From: an uncultured Flavobacteriaceae bacterium
Lineage (GTDB): Bacteria > Bacteroidota > Bacteroidia > Flavobacteriales > Flavobacteriaceae
Assembly: GCA_943789305.1 (NCBI GenBank)
Contig: CALSTP010000001.1
Span: 1,496,178-1,560,177 of the forward strand
Length of the DNA: 64,000 bases
Direction of reading: 5' to 3'
In this document: one piece after another, positions 29,408 to 39,355 of the stretch
Layout: every line of letters begins with the position of its first letter
Position numbering within the stretch: the first letter of the stretch is position 1
Position numbers and translations under genes: made by a program
The notes under the pieces: generated by a model
The model's input: only the letters and a program-made list of their open reading frames with translations
Told to the model about the DNA's origin: nothing
Database searches by the model: none

Positions 29408-30538
29408 TTAACCTAAGAATTCTTTTATCTTATTGGCGATATACTCTACTTGATCTAATGAGAGTTCGGAATGCATAGGCAAAGAAATTACTTCTTTTAC
29501 CAATTGATTGGTTATTTTAAAATTCGCCTCCTTGTAATGTTTACTTGCGTATGCTTTTTGAGCATGAAGTGGTACAGGATAATACACTCCACAAGGAATT
29601 TGATTTTCATTTAGAAACTTAACTAATGCATCTCGATCTTGATTTAGAATTCTTAGAGTATATTGGTGGAATACATGAGAATCACATGCTGCATGACGAT
29701 AAGGAGTAATTATATTGGGATAATCAGAGAGTAATTGAGTGTAATTTTTTGCAGCTTCTTTTCTTCTTTCATTGTAATAATCCAAATATTTCAATTTTAT
29801 TTTCAAAACTGCAGCTTGCATAGAATCTAGGCGAGAATTTACGCCAACAACATCGTGGTAATAGCGAGTGTACATTCCATGGTTTACTATTCCACGGATA
29901 AAATGAGCTAAATCGTCATCATTTGTAAAAATTGCACCTCCATCGCCATAAGCTCCTAAATTTTTGGAAGGAAAAAAAGAAGTTGCCCCAACATGACCAA
30001 TAGTTCCTGTTTTTGCTTTTGATCCGTCTTTTTTGGTGTAGATAGCTCCAATTCCCTGGGCATTATCCTCAATTACATAAAGTTGATGCTTGTGAGCCAA
30101 TTCCATGATTTCATCCATTGGAGCAGCTTGACCAAATAAATGCACTGGAATAATTGCTTTGGTTTTTGGTGTTATTGCTTTTTCAATTTCAGCAATGTCA
30201 ATATTGAACGTTTTGGAGTCTACATCTACCAAGATTGGTGTTAAATTTAACAATCCTATTACTTCAACTGTGGCAGCAAAAGTAAAATCCGCTGTTATGA
30301 TTTCATCTCCAGGCTTAAGTTTCAAACCCATCAAAGCTATTTGCAGGGCATCTGTTCCATTCGCGCAAGGAATTACATGTTTGACATCGAGATAATTTTC
30401 TAAATCTCTTTGAAATTCACCAACAGCGGGTCCATTAATAAATGACGTTGTTTCTAAAACTTTTTGAAGCTCAACATCAACTTCGGGTTTTATGAATTCA
30501 TATTGACCCTTAAGGTCTACCATTTGAATTTTTTTCAT
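29408..30538 (-). CDS. DegT/DnrJ/EryC1/StrS aminotransferase
   Basis: This 376-residue sugar aminotransferase family protein has the PLP lysine in SFFPSKNLGAYGDGG, IEDNAQGIGA with the cofactor-binding Asp and a C-terminal LPMHSEL. Such enzymes aminate nucleotide-linked keto-sugars for LPS or glycan synthesis. The next gene, divergent, is a KDO transferase, consistent with envelope sugar work. ATG 30538 is preferred to a TTG one codon upstream. Confidence 0.9.
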   Translation of the reverse strand: MKKIQMVDLKGQYEFIKPEVDVELQKVLETTSFINGPAVGEFQRDLENYLDVKHVIPCANGTDALQIALMGLKLKPGDEIITADFTFAATVEVIGLLNLTPILVDVDSKTFNIDIAEIEKAITPKTKAIIPVHLFGQAAPMDEIMELAHKHQLYVIEDNAQGIGAIYTKKDGSKAKTGTIGHVGATSFFPSKNLGAYGDGGAIFTNDDDLAHFIRGIVNHGMYTRYYHDVVGVNSRLDSMQAAVLKIKLKYLDYYNERRKEAAKNYTQLLSDYPNIITPYRHAACDSHVFHQYTLRILNQDRDALVKFLNENQIPCGVYYPVPLHAQKAYASKHYKEANFKITNQLVKEVISLPMHSELSLDQVEYIANKIKEFLG

Positions 30539-30627
30539 CAAGAAAATTTAAAGTACAAATTTAAAAAAAGGATTCTTCTTTCATGTGATTCATAGATAAA
30601 CTATTTTTGAATATTGAATAAGTTACT

Positions 30628-31863
30628 ATGTTGTATTCATTTGGAGTTGAAATTCTTCTAGCTCTTTTGCGGTTTGTGTCAATATTCTCAAAAAAAATTA
30701 AACTTTTTCTGAGAACAAGAAAAGATATTTTAGAAACTATAGCTCAAAACATTAGCGTTGGTGATCAGGTTCTATGGTTTCATTGCGCTTCCCTTGGAGA
30801 GTTTGAGCAAGCAAGACCTTTGATTGAAGGATGTAAAAATAAATATCCAGATTATAAGATCGTGCTCACATTTTTTTCATCATCTGGATATGATGTTCAA
30901 AAAAAATATCCTTTAGCAGATGTGATTACTTATCTTCCTTTTGATCAAAAAAGAAAGATTGAAAAATTTATTGATATGTTAAAACCAAAAGCACTCTTTC
31001 TGATTAAGTATGAATTTTGGCCAAACCTTATTAATGAACTTTATCAAAGACAAATTCCTGTGTTTTCTGTTGTAAGCATTTTTAGAAAAAATCAGATTTT
31101 CTTCAAACCCTTTGGATTTTTCATGAAAAACTTACTAAAAAAAATCCATTACTTTTTTGTTCAAAACAAGGAATCCCTAGGTTTATTAAAATCAATTGAA
31201 ATTACAAATTCAAAAATAATTGGTGACACTAGAATCGATCGAGTTTTAAGTATTTTAAAACAAAACAATACTCTTGATGTTATCCAAAACTTTAAAGGGG
31301 ATAAAGCTTGTTTTGTTGTCGGAAGCAGTTGGCCTGAAGATATTGCTTTAATATCCAATACCATCGAACAACAAACTGAAATCAAAACAATAATAGCGCC
31401 TCACCTTGTGGATGAAAAATCCCTCCAAGAAGTTGAAAATTCTTTTAAGCAACCAGTAATTCGCTTGAGTAGTTTAAACGAAGTAAAACAAACTAAAGCC
31501 AATATTCTCTTGATTGATTGCGTTGGAATTCTAACAAAAATATATAGTCATGCTGATTTAGCTTATGTGGGTGGAGGAATGGGTAGCGATGGGCTTCACA
31601 ATATCTTAGAACCTGCTGTTTTTGGAATCCCAATCATCATTGGTCAAAACTATAAACGTTATCAAGAAGCTTTTGATCTTGTTAAGTTGGGAGGGGTTGC
31701 AAGTATTAAATCTAATCTAGAATTCAAAAAAACATTCAAAAATATTTTTTTTGGTACAACTCTTGCAACAGAAATGGGAAATAAAAACACTCAATACATC
31801 AACAAACATAGAGGTGCAACTGATGTCTTTTTTAAGGAGTTAAATCATTCACTGAAAATCTAA
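30628..31863 (+). CDS. waaA: 3-deoxy-D-manno-octulosonic acid (KDO) transferase
   Basis: This 411-residue GT30 glycosyltransferase adds KDO to lipid A precursor at the inner membrane. It has an N-terminal membrane anchor, then LWFHCASLGEFEQARPLIE with the catalytic Glu, KYEFWPNLINEL and the donor-site YVGGGMGSDGLHNILEPA. A TATTTTTG -7 box lies about 13 nt upstream of the ATG. Confidence 0.92.
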   Translation: MLYSFGVEILLALLRFVSIFSKKIKLFLRTRKDILETIAQNISVGDQVLWFHCASLGEFEQARPLIEGCKNKYPDYKIVLTFFSSSGYDVQKKYPLADVITYLPFDQKRKIEKFIDMLKPKALFLIKYEFWPNLINELYQRQIPVFSVVSIFRKNQIFFKPFGFFMKNLLKKIHYFFVQNKESLGLLKSIEITNSKIIGDTRIDRVLSILKQNNTLDVIQNFKGDKACFVVGSSWPEDIALISNTIEQQTEIKTIIAPHLVDEKSLQEVENSFKQPVIRLSSLNEVKQTKANILLIDCVGILTKIYSHADLAYVGGGMGSDGLHNILEPAVFGIPIIIGQNYKRYQEAFDLVKLGGVASIKSNLEFKKTFKNIFFGTTLATEMGNKNTQYINKHRGATDVFFKELNHSLKI

Positions 31864-31909
31864 ATAATTCCTCTATTATCGTTAATTTGCATTTTTATTT
31901 TATCTTATT

Positions 31910-32962
31910 ATGAAAAGAACAATTCTACTGATATCTATTATTATTTTTCCAATAAGTTTATTTGCACAAGAAAAAAAACAACCCAATATTGTCCTAATGA
32001 TTGGTGACGGTTTGGGACTATCTCAGATAACAGCAGGTATGTATTCCAATGGGAATAAAACTGCTCTGGAAGAATTCACATTTATTGGTTTGTCTAAAAC
32101 ACATTCGCACAATTCTCTGGTAACTGACTCGGCTGCATCAGGAACTGCTATGGCAAGTGGAGTAAAAACTTTAAACGGTGTAATTGGGATCAACATCAAA
32201 AATCAAAAGGTTAAATCAATTTTAGAAATCTCCAAAGAAAAAGGATATCAAACAGGATTGATAGCAACTTCCAGCATAGTTCATGCAACTCCAGCTTCTT
32301 TTTATGCTAAAGTTTTATCTCGAAAAGAATACCAGAAAATCGCATTGCAAATGAGTGAAAGTGTTGTAGATTATTTTATTGGGGGAGGTCAAAAGCACTT
32401 CAATAATAGGAGCGATAACAGAAATTTATTAAAGGAAATGAAAGATTATGATATCGTTTCTTCATTATCCAGATTCGATAAATCTGAAGCAGCAAAAATA
32501 GGACTCTTTACAAACAGGGATGAACCGAATCGAATTTCAGATGGAACAAGAATACCCTTGAAAGATGCCGTTAGTAGTGTTTTAAATCAATTAGATCAAG
32601 ATAAAAAACCTTTCTTCTTGATGGTAGAAGGCTCTCAAATTGATTGGGGTGGACATGCAAATGATATGAGTTATGTCCTTTCAGAATACAATGATTTCAA
32701 TGATGCCATTCAAACTGTACTGGATTATACAAAAAATTCCCCCAACACTCTAATAATTGTTACGGCTGATCACGAAACTGGTGGTCTTTCTATTCCAAAA
32801 GGAAAAATAAAAAATTTCAGAGTAGAAGGGACATTTTCTACTATAGGTCATACAGCAACAATGGTCCCCGTTTTCACTAAGGGACCATCATCTGAAATAT
32901 TTTCAGGGATTTATGACAACACATCAATATTTAAAAAGATGCTCAAGGTTGTTAATGAATAA
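31910..32962 (+). CDS. Exported alkaline phosphatase
   Basis: This 350-residue PhoA-superfamily phosphomonoesterase has a signal peptide (MKRTILLISIIIFPISLFAQ). It shows the metal-binding MIGDGLGLSQ, the nucleophile Ser in VTDSAASGTAMASG, VEGSQIDWGGH and TADHETGG. It is somewhat shorter than E. coli PhoA and may carry out periplasmic phosphate release. It converges with the next gene, 2 nt apart. Confidence 0.9.
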   Translation: MKRTILLISIIIFPISLFAQEKKQPNIVLMIGDGLGLSQITAGMYSNGNKTALEEFTFIGLSKTHSHNSLVTDSAASGTAMASGVKTLNGVIGINIKNQKVKSILEISKEKGYQTGLIATSSIVHATPASFYAKVLSRKEYQKIALQMSESVVDYFIGGGQKHFNNRSDNRNLLKEMKDYDIVSSLSRFDKSEAAKIGLFTNRDEPNRISDGTRIPLKDAVSSVLNQLDQDKKPFFLMVEGSQIDWGGHANDMSYVLSEYNDFNDAIQTVLDYTKNSPNTLIIVTADHETGGLSIPKGKIKNFRVEGTFSTIGHTATMVPVFTKGPSSEIFSGIYDNTSIFKKMLKVVNE

Positions 32963-32964
32963 CC

Positions 32965-33981
32965 TTATTTCGTTCTCATTTTATCTATCACTTTCTCTTT
33001 AAAGCTATTATCATTCTCAATTAAGTCAAAGAATGAAGATATGTAATCAACTACTTCTTGATGTTCTCCAGAGCTATCAAAGTCAGCTTTAAATCCATTA
33101 ATGATTTCAAAAAACTTATCCTTGTTATTTAAAAATTGATCACGTACACTGTACATTAAGCTTTCATCTCTTTTAAATCCTCTATAAGCTCTTTGTTGGA
33201 TGTCATCTAATCCTAATACCTGGTTAGCAACAGCATAACTAGGATCAACCAAACCAGACATATCAAAATCATAGGGTAAAGGGATGATGTTTTTATCTGA
33301 GTATAATAATTTACCATTGTGTTGATAAGCAACAGAAAAGTCAGTATTACCAATCATAAATTGGAAAAATGCATTTTGAATAGATGCTTCTGCACTCATT
33401 GCTAAAGGATGAATGAAGCGTTCAAAAACTTTCCCACCAAAACGTTTTGCTACATTTTTATCGTCCTCTATCAAAAATCCATTTAATGCAAATTTCTTTG
33501 TTTTCTTTTTTCTAATTTCATCAAAATCTATGTCAACTCTTCTTGTTTTGAAATGATATGGAGAAACAATTTCAAAAAGTTTATAAGCAATAAACTCTTT
33601 GAGAATATTGTCATTTTTATTTTCTTCAAGTAAACAAGGAATAACTAATTTTAATTTTTTATTCCCTTTAAAAATTGTGCCTTTAGCATCAGATTTTTTA
33701 ATTTTCATCTTAATTGGAGGGAAATAGCATGTTGATCTTCTAAAATTCCCACGGGCTCTAAGCCCTACTTTTATTTCACTCCATGAACCATCAGCTGTTT
33801 GATATTTCATGTTTGTATCAAAATAAATACTATCAATCTGGCTTTTCTTCAAAACCTTGTTTGAGAAACTAATTTGTATCGGAATTATGTCCTCTGATTG
33901 AAAAAGTTCAGTAGTTTCCTGCTGAGAAAATAAAAGAGTGGATGCCGATAAAAAAATTAATAATGTCTTTAGTGTTTGCAT
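32965..33981 (-). CDS. Exported protein with CotH-kinase-like features
   Basis: This 338-residue protein has a signal peptide (TLLIFLSASTLLFSQ). I do not recognise a named family with certainty. An ARGNFRR motif, a KMKIKK strand, FQFMIGNTDFSV and PLPYDFDMSGLVD occur in the order of the CotH atypical kinase core (RGN, then N..D, then DxD metal site). That suggests a secreted kinase or a dead relative. Function is unproven. Confidence 0.5.
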   Translation of the reverse strand: MQTLKTLLIFLSASTLLFSQQETTELFQSEDIIPIQISFSNKVLKKSQIDSIYFDTNMKYQTADGSWSEIKVGLRARGNFRRSTCYFPPIKMKIKKSDAKGTIFKGNKKLKLVIPCLLEENKNDNILKEFIAYKLFEIVSPYHFKTRRVDIDFDEIRKKKTKKFALNGFLIEDDKNVAKRFGGKVFERFIHPLAMSAEASIQNAFFQFMIGNTDFSVAYQHNGKLLYSDKNIIPLPYDFDMSGLVDPSYAVANQVLGLDDIQQRAYRGFKRDESLMYSVRDQFLNNKDKFFEIINGFKADFDSSGEHQEVVDYISSFFDLIENDNSFKEKVIDKMRTK

Positions 33982-34034
33982 AGCATATATATAGTTAATA
34001 GATTTATCAAATATAAACTATTATAAATAAAAAG

Positions 34035-34772
34035 ATGAATCAATATTTTTCTATAATAAATAAAAGGACAGTTATCACCCTTATAATCTCTCTATTAGTG
34101 CCTTATATTGCATACCATTTTGATATTCATTACAATATTGATCTTACTCTAATTAGCATTGCGATTATTTTTCCACTTGTTTTTGCCATAAGAGGAGCTT
34201 TTAGGAGGAGAGAAAAAGCTTTAGAACATCTAAGCAGATTCCGTGGGTCACTCAAAATAATTCAATATTCTTTTTCTGCTAACTCAAAAATTCCAATTGA
34301 AAAGAAAAATGAAATTGACGGGATTTTAATTGAAATCAGTGATAAAGTTTTGAATTATTTACAAAATAATTCCGTTAGTATTCAATCGGTTGACGAATCA
34401 ATTAGTAAGGTTGAAGAATTTATAAATAAAAATGATGAAATGATTTCTGGTGGTTTTAGGCTTAAAATTTTCGGGTTTATGCGATCACTTCATGAGGGTA
34501 TAGAAAACTTGGAAGCTATCCATATTCACAGAACACCAATAAGTTTAAAAGCTTATTGCAAGATCTTTATCTATATTTTTCCACTAATTTATACCCCAAC
34601 CATAATCAATAAAATAGGATTTGATGGCCCTGAATGGATTACCTATTTTGTAGTTATTGTAAGTGAATTTATTTTGATTTCTTTATATAATATTCAAGAT
34701 CAGATGGAATATCCTTTCGATAATGATGGACTTGATGATATTAAACTGGATAATTTTAAAATCAATCGCTAG
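34035..34772 (+). CDS. Bestrophin-like membrane protein
   Basis: This 245-residue protein has two N-terminal membrane helices (about 12-30 and 35-52), a cytoplasmic helical middle and two later helices (about 175-215). HRTPISLKAYCKIFIYIFP and the terminal YPFDNDGLDDIKLD recall bacterial bestrophin/UPF0187 proteins, whose C-termini bear an acidic PF-G-nD motif. An anion channel role would follow, but this is inference. Confidence 0.55.
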   Translation: MNQYFSIINKRTVITLIISLLVPYIAYHFDIHYNIDLTLISIAIIFPLVFAIRGAFRRREKALEHLSRFRGSLKIIQYSFSANSKIPIEKKNEIDGILIEISDKVLNYLQNNSVSIQSVDESISKVEEFINKNDEMISGGFRLKIFGFMRSLHEGIENLEAIHIHRTPISLKAYCKIFIYIFPLIYTPTIINKIGFDGPEWITYFVVIVSEFILISLYNIQDQMEYPFDNDGLDDIKLDNFKINR

Positions 34773-34808
34773 AATCTTTTTCCAGTTGAATAAATGTATA
34801 TATATAAC

Positions 34809-34839
34809 AAAAAGCCTTCCGTAAAAGAAGGCTTTTTTT
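34809..34839. terminator. Bidirectional terminator
   Basis: A5-GCCTTC pairs with GAAGGC-T5 around CGTAAAA. It ends the bestrophin-like transcript on plus and the tRNA-Leu transcript on minus. Confidence 0.85.
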
Positions 34840-34840
34840 G

Positions 34841-34922
34841 TGCGGGTGAAGGGACTCGAACCCCCAAGCCGTGAAGCACTAGATCCTAAGTCTAGCGTGT
34901 CTACCAATTTCACCACACCCGC
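34841..34922 (-). tRNA. tRNA-Leu (anticodon UAG)
   Basis: An 82-nt class II tRNA with acceptor GCGGGTG/CACCCGC, anticodon stem CTAGA/TCTAG with loop CTTAGGA (anticodon TAG), a long variable arm and T-loop GTTCGAGTC. CCA is not encoded. A -7 box TATATTTG lies at 34940-34947. Confidence 0.95.
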
Positions 34923-35030
34923 AGTAAAATTTAACTGCGCAAATATAGTCAAGTTTTTATGAAAAAAGTTTTTTTCTCTGATAAAAACTCAAATCTTTGT
35001 AGGAATTAAAACAAACTAAAACCGAAGAAT

Positions 35031-36422
35031 ATGGTTGTAATAAAATCCGAGGATAAACAACGATTCATTGATGAGTTAATCGAATTACTGAAAATACCAA
35101 CCATAAGTGCAGACTCAAAATATAATGATGATGTTAAAAACGGTGCTATTTGGGTAAAAAATGCCCTCCTAAAAGCCGGTTGTACAAACACAGAAATCTT
35201 TGAAACAAAAGGTCATCCCATTGTATATGGGGAACGAATTATTGATGAAAAACTACCTACAGTTTTGGTTTATGGTCACTACGATGTTCAACCACCAGAC
35301 CCTATTGAACTTTGGGATAGTCCTCCTTTTGAACCTGTCATAAAAACAACAAAACTTCATCAAGATGGAGCAATTTTTGCTAGAGGGGCTTGTGATGATA
35401 AAGGACAAATGTACATGCACATCAAAGCATTAGAATTAATGGTCAATCAAGATAAACTTCCTTGTAATGTAAAGTTTATGGTTGAAGGAGAAGAAGAAGT
35501 GGGAAGTGATAACTTGGAGCTTTTCATTAGAAATCATAAAGAAAAATTAAAAAATGATGTCATCCTTATATCTGATACTGGAATGATAAGTAACATCCAA
35601 CCCTCTATTACTACTGGCTTGAGGGGACTGAGTTATATGGAAGTTATTGTCACAGGTCCAAACCGAGACTTACATTCTGGATTATATGGAGGTGCAGTGG
35701 CTAATCCAATTAATGTTTTATCAAAAATGATTTCACAATTGCACGATGAAAACAATCGAATCACAATTCCTGGTTTTTATGATGGAGTAGAAGAAGTTAG
35801 TGATCATGAGAGGCTTCAAATGGCCAAGGCACCGTTTGATTTAAAAGATTATAAAGATAAGCTTAACATAAAAGCTGTTTCAGGCGAAAAAGGCTACACT
35901 ACATCTGAACGTAATTCGATTCGACCAACCTTGGATGTCAATGGAATCTGGGGAGGGTATACAGGTGAAGGGGCAAAAACTGTAATTGCCAGTCAAGCTC
36001 ATGCAAAGATATCTATGCGCTTGGTTCCTGGACAAGATTGGGAAGTGATTAATGATTTATTTAAAAAACATTTTGAGGCTATCGCTCCAAATAGTGTAAG
36101 TGTAAAAATCATTAAGCATCATGGTGGACAGGCCTATGTTACTCCTGTAGACAATATTGGTTACCAAGCAGCACACAAAGCTTATACAGAAACTTTTGAT
36201 GTTGAACCTATTCCCCATAAAGGTGGAGGAAGTATTCCAATAGTACCTTTGTTTGAGGATGTTCTTGGAACTAAAAGTGTACTGATGGGATTTGGCCTTG
36301 ATAGTGACGCTATCCATTCTCCAAATGAGCATTTTGGGTTATTCAACTTTTTTAAAGGAATTGAAACCATTCCTTTGTTTTACAAACATTATACTGGTTT
36401 GTTTAAGGAAAAGAAAGACTAG
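35031..36422 (+). CDS. M20 family dipeptidase/metallopeptidase
   Basis: This 463-residue di-zinc peptidase shows VYGHYDVQPPDP (metal His and Asp), ARGACDDKGQMY (bridging Asp), VEGEEEVGSDN (catalytic and metal Glu), ISDTGM, a dimerisation insert with HSGLYGG and the last ligand in HSPNEHF. It resembles CNDP-type cytosolic dipeptidases. No signal peptide. It converges with hemW, overlapping by 4 nt. Confidence 0.9.
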   Translation: MVVIKSEDKQRFIDELIELLKIPTISADSKYNDDVKNGAIWVKNALLKAGCTNTEIFETKGHPIVYGERIIDEKLPTVLVYGHYDVQPPDPIELWDSPPFEPVIKTTKLHQDGAIFARGACDDKGQMYMHIKALELMVNQDKLPCNVKFMVEGEEEVGSDNLELFIRNHKEKLKNDVILISDTGMISNIQPSITTGLRGLSYMEVIVTGPNRDLHSGLYGGAVANPINVLSKMISQLHDENNRITIPGFYDGVEEVSDHERLQMAKAPFDLKDYKDKLNIKAVSGEKGYTTSERNSIRPTLDVNGIWGGYTGEGAKTVIASQAHAKISMRLVPGQDWEVINDLFKKHFEAIAPNSVSVKIIKHHGGQAYVTPVDNIGYQAAHKAYTETFDVEPIPHKGGGSIPIVPLFEDVLGTKSVLMGFGLDSDAIHSPNEHFGLFNFFKGIETIPLFYKHYTGLFKEKKD

Positions 36423-37552
36423 CTATTTAGTATAAATAAATCTGAAGCTAGCCCATCAACCAAAAATTTAGCTTTACGACTAACTTTGAGAACATCACCA
36501 TCCCAATACAACATTTGTGTAACAATATGGTTTTGTGACTCTTTTTCTAGTAATTTTTTGAAACGAAGACCAAATTTTTTTTCAATATAACTTAAAGAAA
36601 CACCTTTGTTAGTTCGTAAACCTGTCATCAAATACTCATTATACAGATCAATTTCATTGAGCACCTCCCGTTCTAAAATGGGTTTACTTGACGAAATCCC
36701 TTTGATGTATTTTGAATTATTGGAAATGTTCCAACTTCTACTAACACCATCAAAACTATGTGCTGAAGGTCCAATACCCAAATAAGACTCACCGCTCCAA
36801 TAGGCTACATTATTGACAGATTGGAAACCAGGTTTTCCAAAACTAGATAGCTCATAATGTTCATAACCCTCCTGCTCTAAACGGTTCATCAAAAAATTAA
36901 ATTGGGCTAATACTTTATCTTCATCTAAAATCTTTACTTCCTCATTTTTTACTTGATGACTCAAAACCGTCTTGGGCTCAATGGTTAGTGCATAACTTGA
37001 AATATGGTTTGGCTGAAAGCTCAGTGCTATTTCAATATTCTTTTTCCATTTATCGAGATCACTCAAAGGCATACCATAGATAAGATCCAAAGAAAAATTA
37101 TCAAAAAGTTCTTTGATTTTATTTAGGAGTAGAGAGGCTTCTTGAGCATTATGTGCTCGATTCATTAACTTCAATTCATCGTCAAAAAAAGATTGAACTC
37201 CAATGCTAAGCCTATTGATCCCAATTTCTTTCAACTCTTTTAGATAATCAGGTCGATCATCATCCGGATTCATTTCTAAAGTAATTTCTAATTTTGATGC
37301 TAAAGAAAAATTAGCTTTGACAGCATCGATCATCATTTTAATTTCAACTGCGGATAAGAGGGATGGTGTTCCTCCTCCAAAATAAATACTATTGACCAAC
37401 TCCGTTTTGGACAGTTCGGATTTTCTCAATTCCAACTCACTCAACATAGATTTTATCAAAAGAGTTTTATTTCTTAGAGATGTTGAAAAATGAAAGTTAC
37501 AGTAATGGCAAGCTTGCTTGCAAAAAGGAACATGGAAGTATACCGAAGCCAT
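36419..37552 (-). CDS. hemW: Radical SAM heme chaperone HemW
   Basis: This 377-residue radical SAM protein has the cluster motif CKQACHYC (C11, C15, C18), YFGGGTPS and the C-terminal HemW region with NVAYWSG. The extra third-position Cys-x-Phe layout of coproporphyrinogen oxidase HemN is absent, so heme insertion (HemW) is preferred. It is 7 nt downstream of ruvC. Confidence 0.9.
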   Translation of the reverse strand: MASVYFHVPFCKQACHYCNFHFSTSLRNKTLLIKSMLSELELRKSELSKTELVNSIYFGGGTPSLLSAVEIKMMIDAVKANFSLASKLEITLEMNPDDDRPDYLKELKEIGINRLSIGVQSFFDDELKLMNRAHNAQEASLLLNKIKELFDNFSLDLIYGMPLSDLDKWKKNIEIALSFQPNHISSYALTIEPKTVLSHQVKNEEVKILDEDKVLAQFNFLMNRLEQEGYEHYELSSFGKPGFQSVNNVAYWSGESYLGIGPSAHSFDGVSRSWNISNNSKYIKGISSSKPILEREVLNEIDLYNEYLMTGLRTNKGVSLSYIEKKFGLRFKKLLEKESQNHIVTQMLYWDGDVLKVSRKAKFLVDGLASDLFILNS

Positions 37553-37559
37553 AATTGAA

Positions 37560-38111
37560 TTAGCTCTTTATTTTTCCTGGATTTTGCGAAACAAAAGCAT
37601 TCCAACCACTATACTTTTTTTCTTTTGAACTAGATCCTCCATTAAAGAAATGACATACAGCAGCAGCTAATCCATCTGTTGAATCTAAATTCTTTGGCAT
37701 TACCTTAAATCCCAATAAGCTTTGAAGCATCTTAGCTACTTGTTCTTTTGAGGCATTACCATTTCCTGTTATTGCCATTTTAATTTTTTTTGGGGAATAT
37801 TCAATTACTGGAATTTCTCGGGACAAACCAGCTGCCATTGCAACCCCTTGCGCTCTTCCCAATTTAAGCATTGATTGTACGTTTTTTCCGAAAAAAGGTG
37901 CCTCTAATGCTATTTCATCTGGATGATAGGTGTCAATTAATTCTAAGGTGCGATTAAAAATTTGCTTTAATTTTAAATAGTGATCATCGTATTTAGATAA
38001 AATCAATTCATTGAGTTGCATAAATTGCATTTCACCTTTCACTATTTTTATAAGCCCAAAACCCATTATTGTAGTTCCTGGGTCAATACCTAAAATTATT
38101 TTTTCATGCAT
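37560..38111 (-). CDS. ruvC: Holliday junction resolvase RuvC
   Basis: This 183-residue endonuclease has the first catalytic Asp in LGIDPGTT (D10), Glu in [10 protein letters not shown] and the C-terminal acidic pair in DSTDGLAAA. It cuts Holliday junctions with RuvAB. Its ATG overlaps the preceding stop by 1 nt. Confidence 0.95.
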   Translation of the reverse strand: MHEKIILGIDPGTTIMGFGLIKIVKGEMQFMQLNELILSKYDDHYLKLKQIFNRTLELIDTYHPDEIALEAPFFGKNVQSMLKLGRAQGVAMAAGLSREIPVIEYSPKKIKMAITGNGNASKEQVAKMLQSLLGFKVMPKNLDSTDGLAAAVCHFFNGGSSSKEKKYSGWNAFVSQNPGKIKS

Positions 38112-38599
38112 TAGCTTTGGGGTGAAGCAATGATTTTAACAGGAAGCCTAAAGGAGGTTTTAACTTTAATCCCCACATTGGTCTTTATTGCTGGAAGTGC
38201 TTTAGGCAAACCTGAAACAGCCTCATCTAGTGTAGAATATAGTGTTTCAATCTGACTAAGTACATCATTCTCATCTTCAATTTCTAGCAAAGAAAAATAC
38301 CCTTCTGCGTCAACTTCAAGCTTGAGAACAACTTCTTCATTTAACTGACTTGAAGTTGAAAAATTGTATTGATAAAGTATATCTGAAATTGTTTGAGATA
38401 CAATGTTTTTAAAACAATCCATCTGATCATCTGAATCTAAACCATCGCATTCGGGAAAGGAAGGGGGTTGGTCTTTTTTATTCCATTTAGATTGTTCCTT
38501 TATTTGTTTGGGAGTTATTGTAGTGGTATTAAAATATTCGCAACTTTGAAAAAATAAAAATAAAACTACGGAAAAAGCTATTCTGGCTGAAAAATTCAT
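38111..38599 (-). CDS. Small lipoprotein with TonB-C-like region
   Basis: This 162-residue protein has a lipoprotein signal ending [25 protein letters not shown] stretch and a later [18 protein letters not shown] strand resemble the TonB C-terminal fold of energy-transducer-like proteins in Bacteroidota. Function unknown. It is the first gene of the ruvC-hemW unit. Confidence 0.7.
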   Translation of the reverse strand: MNFSARIAFSVVLFLFFQSCEYFNTTTITPKQIKEQSKWNKKDQPPSFPECDGLDSDDQMDCFKNIVSQTISDILYQYNFSTSSQLNEEVVLKLEVDAEGYFSLLEIEDENDVLSQIETLYSTLDEAVSGLPKALPAIKTNVGIKVKTSFRLPVKIIASPQS

Positions 38600-38724
38600 T
38601 TGATGTGTTTTTAAAAATTAAACATAAGATTCATTTGATTTGTAAGACGAACTAAATTTACTACTTTTTACCCTAGATTTCAAAACTGATTAAAAAACGT
38701 TTAATAAAACAATTTTATATTATA

Positions 38725-39213
38725 ATGGATATTTTCTTATTTGTACTCTCCTCTTTCATAATTTTATTAGGAATTGCAGGAAGTTTTCTTCCAGTATTAC
38801 CGGGTCCATTAACTAGTTGGCTGGGTTTATTTCTTATACATCAACATTCAGGTGTTCCATCAAATAATTCTTTTTTATGGGTTACTTTTGGAATTGCATT
38901 AGCTGTCTTTTTGTTGGATTATATAATCCCTGCTTTAGGCACAAAAAAGTTCGGAGGATCTAAGTCAGGTGTTTATGGAGCCTCCATAGGTTTAGTAATT
39001 GGATTACTTTTTTTAGGACCACTAGGAGTTATTGCTGGCCCTTTTTTGGGTGCATATTTTGGAGAACTTTCACAAGATAGCAATCGAAAAAAAGCATTAA
39101 AAGCAGCCTTTGGTGCGCTAATTGGGTTTCTTGGAGGTGTATTCATTAAGTTTTCAATTGCACTAATCTATCTATACTTTTTTAGTGCTATAATTTGGAA
39201 TAATTTGCTTTAG
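38725..39213 (+). CDS. DUF456 family membrane protein
   Basis: This 162-residue protein has repeated small-residue membrane helices, with LLGIAGSFLPVLPGPLTSWLGL at the start and a glycine-zipper centre (YGASIGLVIGLLFLGPLGVIAGPFLGAYFGEL). This is the DUF456 pattern; function unknown. It is transcribed away from the ruvC unit. Confidence 0.85.
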   Translation: MDIFLFVLSSFIILLGIAGSFLPVLPGPLTSWLGLFLIHQHSGVPSNNSFLWVTFGIALAVFLLDYIIPALGTKKFGGSKSGVYGASIGLVIGLLFLGPLGVIAGPFLGAYFGELSQDSNRKKALKAAFGALIGFLGGVFIKFSIALIYLYFFSAIIWNNLL

Positions 39214-39222
39214 AAAAATGAA

Positions 39223-39258
39223 GTACCCCCTTTTATAAACCTTCAATCAAACCACAAC
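39223..39258 (-). CRISPR. Possible lone CRISPR-repeat remnant
   Basis: On the minus strand GTTGTGGTTTGATTGAAGG begins a 36-nt stretch downstream of the Cas9 remnant. Many flavobacterial type II-C repeats begin GTTGTG-TTTG. No second copy or spacer is visible, so this rests on resemblance and position only. Confidence 0.25.
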
Positions 39259-39355
39259 ACTATATTTATTTATGAAATCGTAATGGGTTAGTACAAGCAA
39301 CCAAAGGCGAACCAATAGTTGTTGTTTTTAAAAAAAAAAGGGAGTTTACTTCATT

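Noticed and set aside
34683..34952. Minus-strand ORF of 89 codons.
   Set aside because: It runs through the tRNA-Leu gene and its terminator; chance frame.
39214..39355. CRISPR array.
   Set aside because: Only one repeat-like unit is present, with no spacer pattern; it is listed at low confidence as a remnant, not an array.
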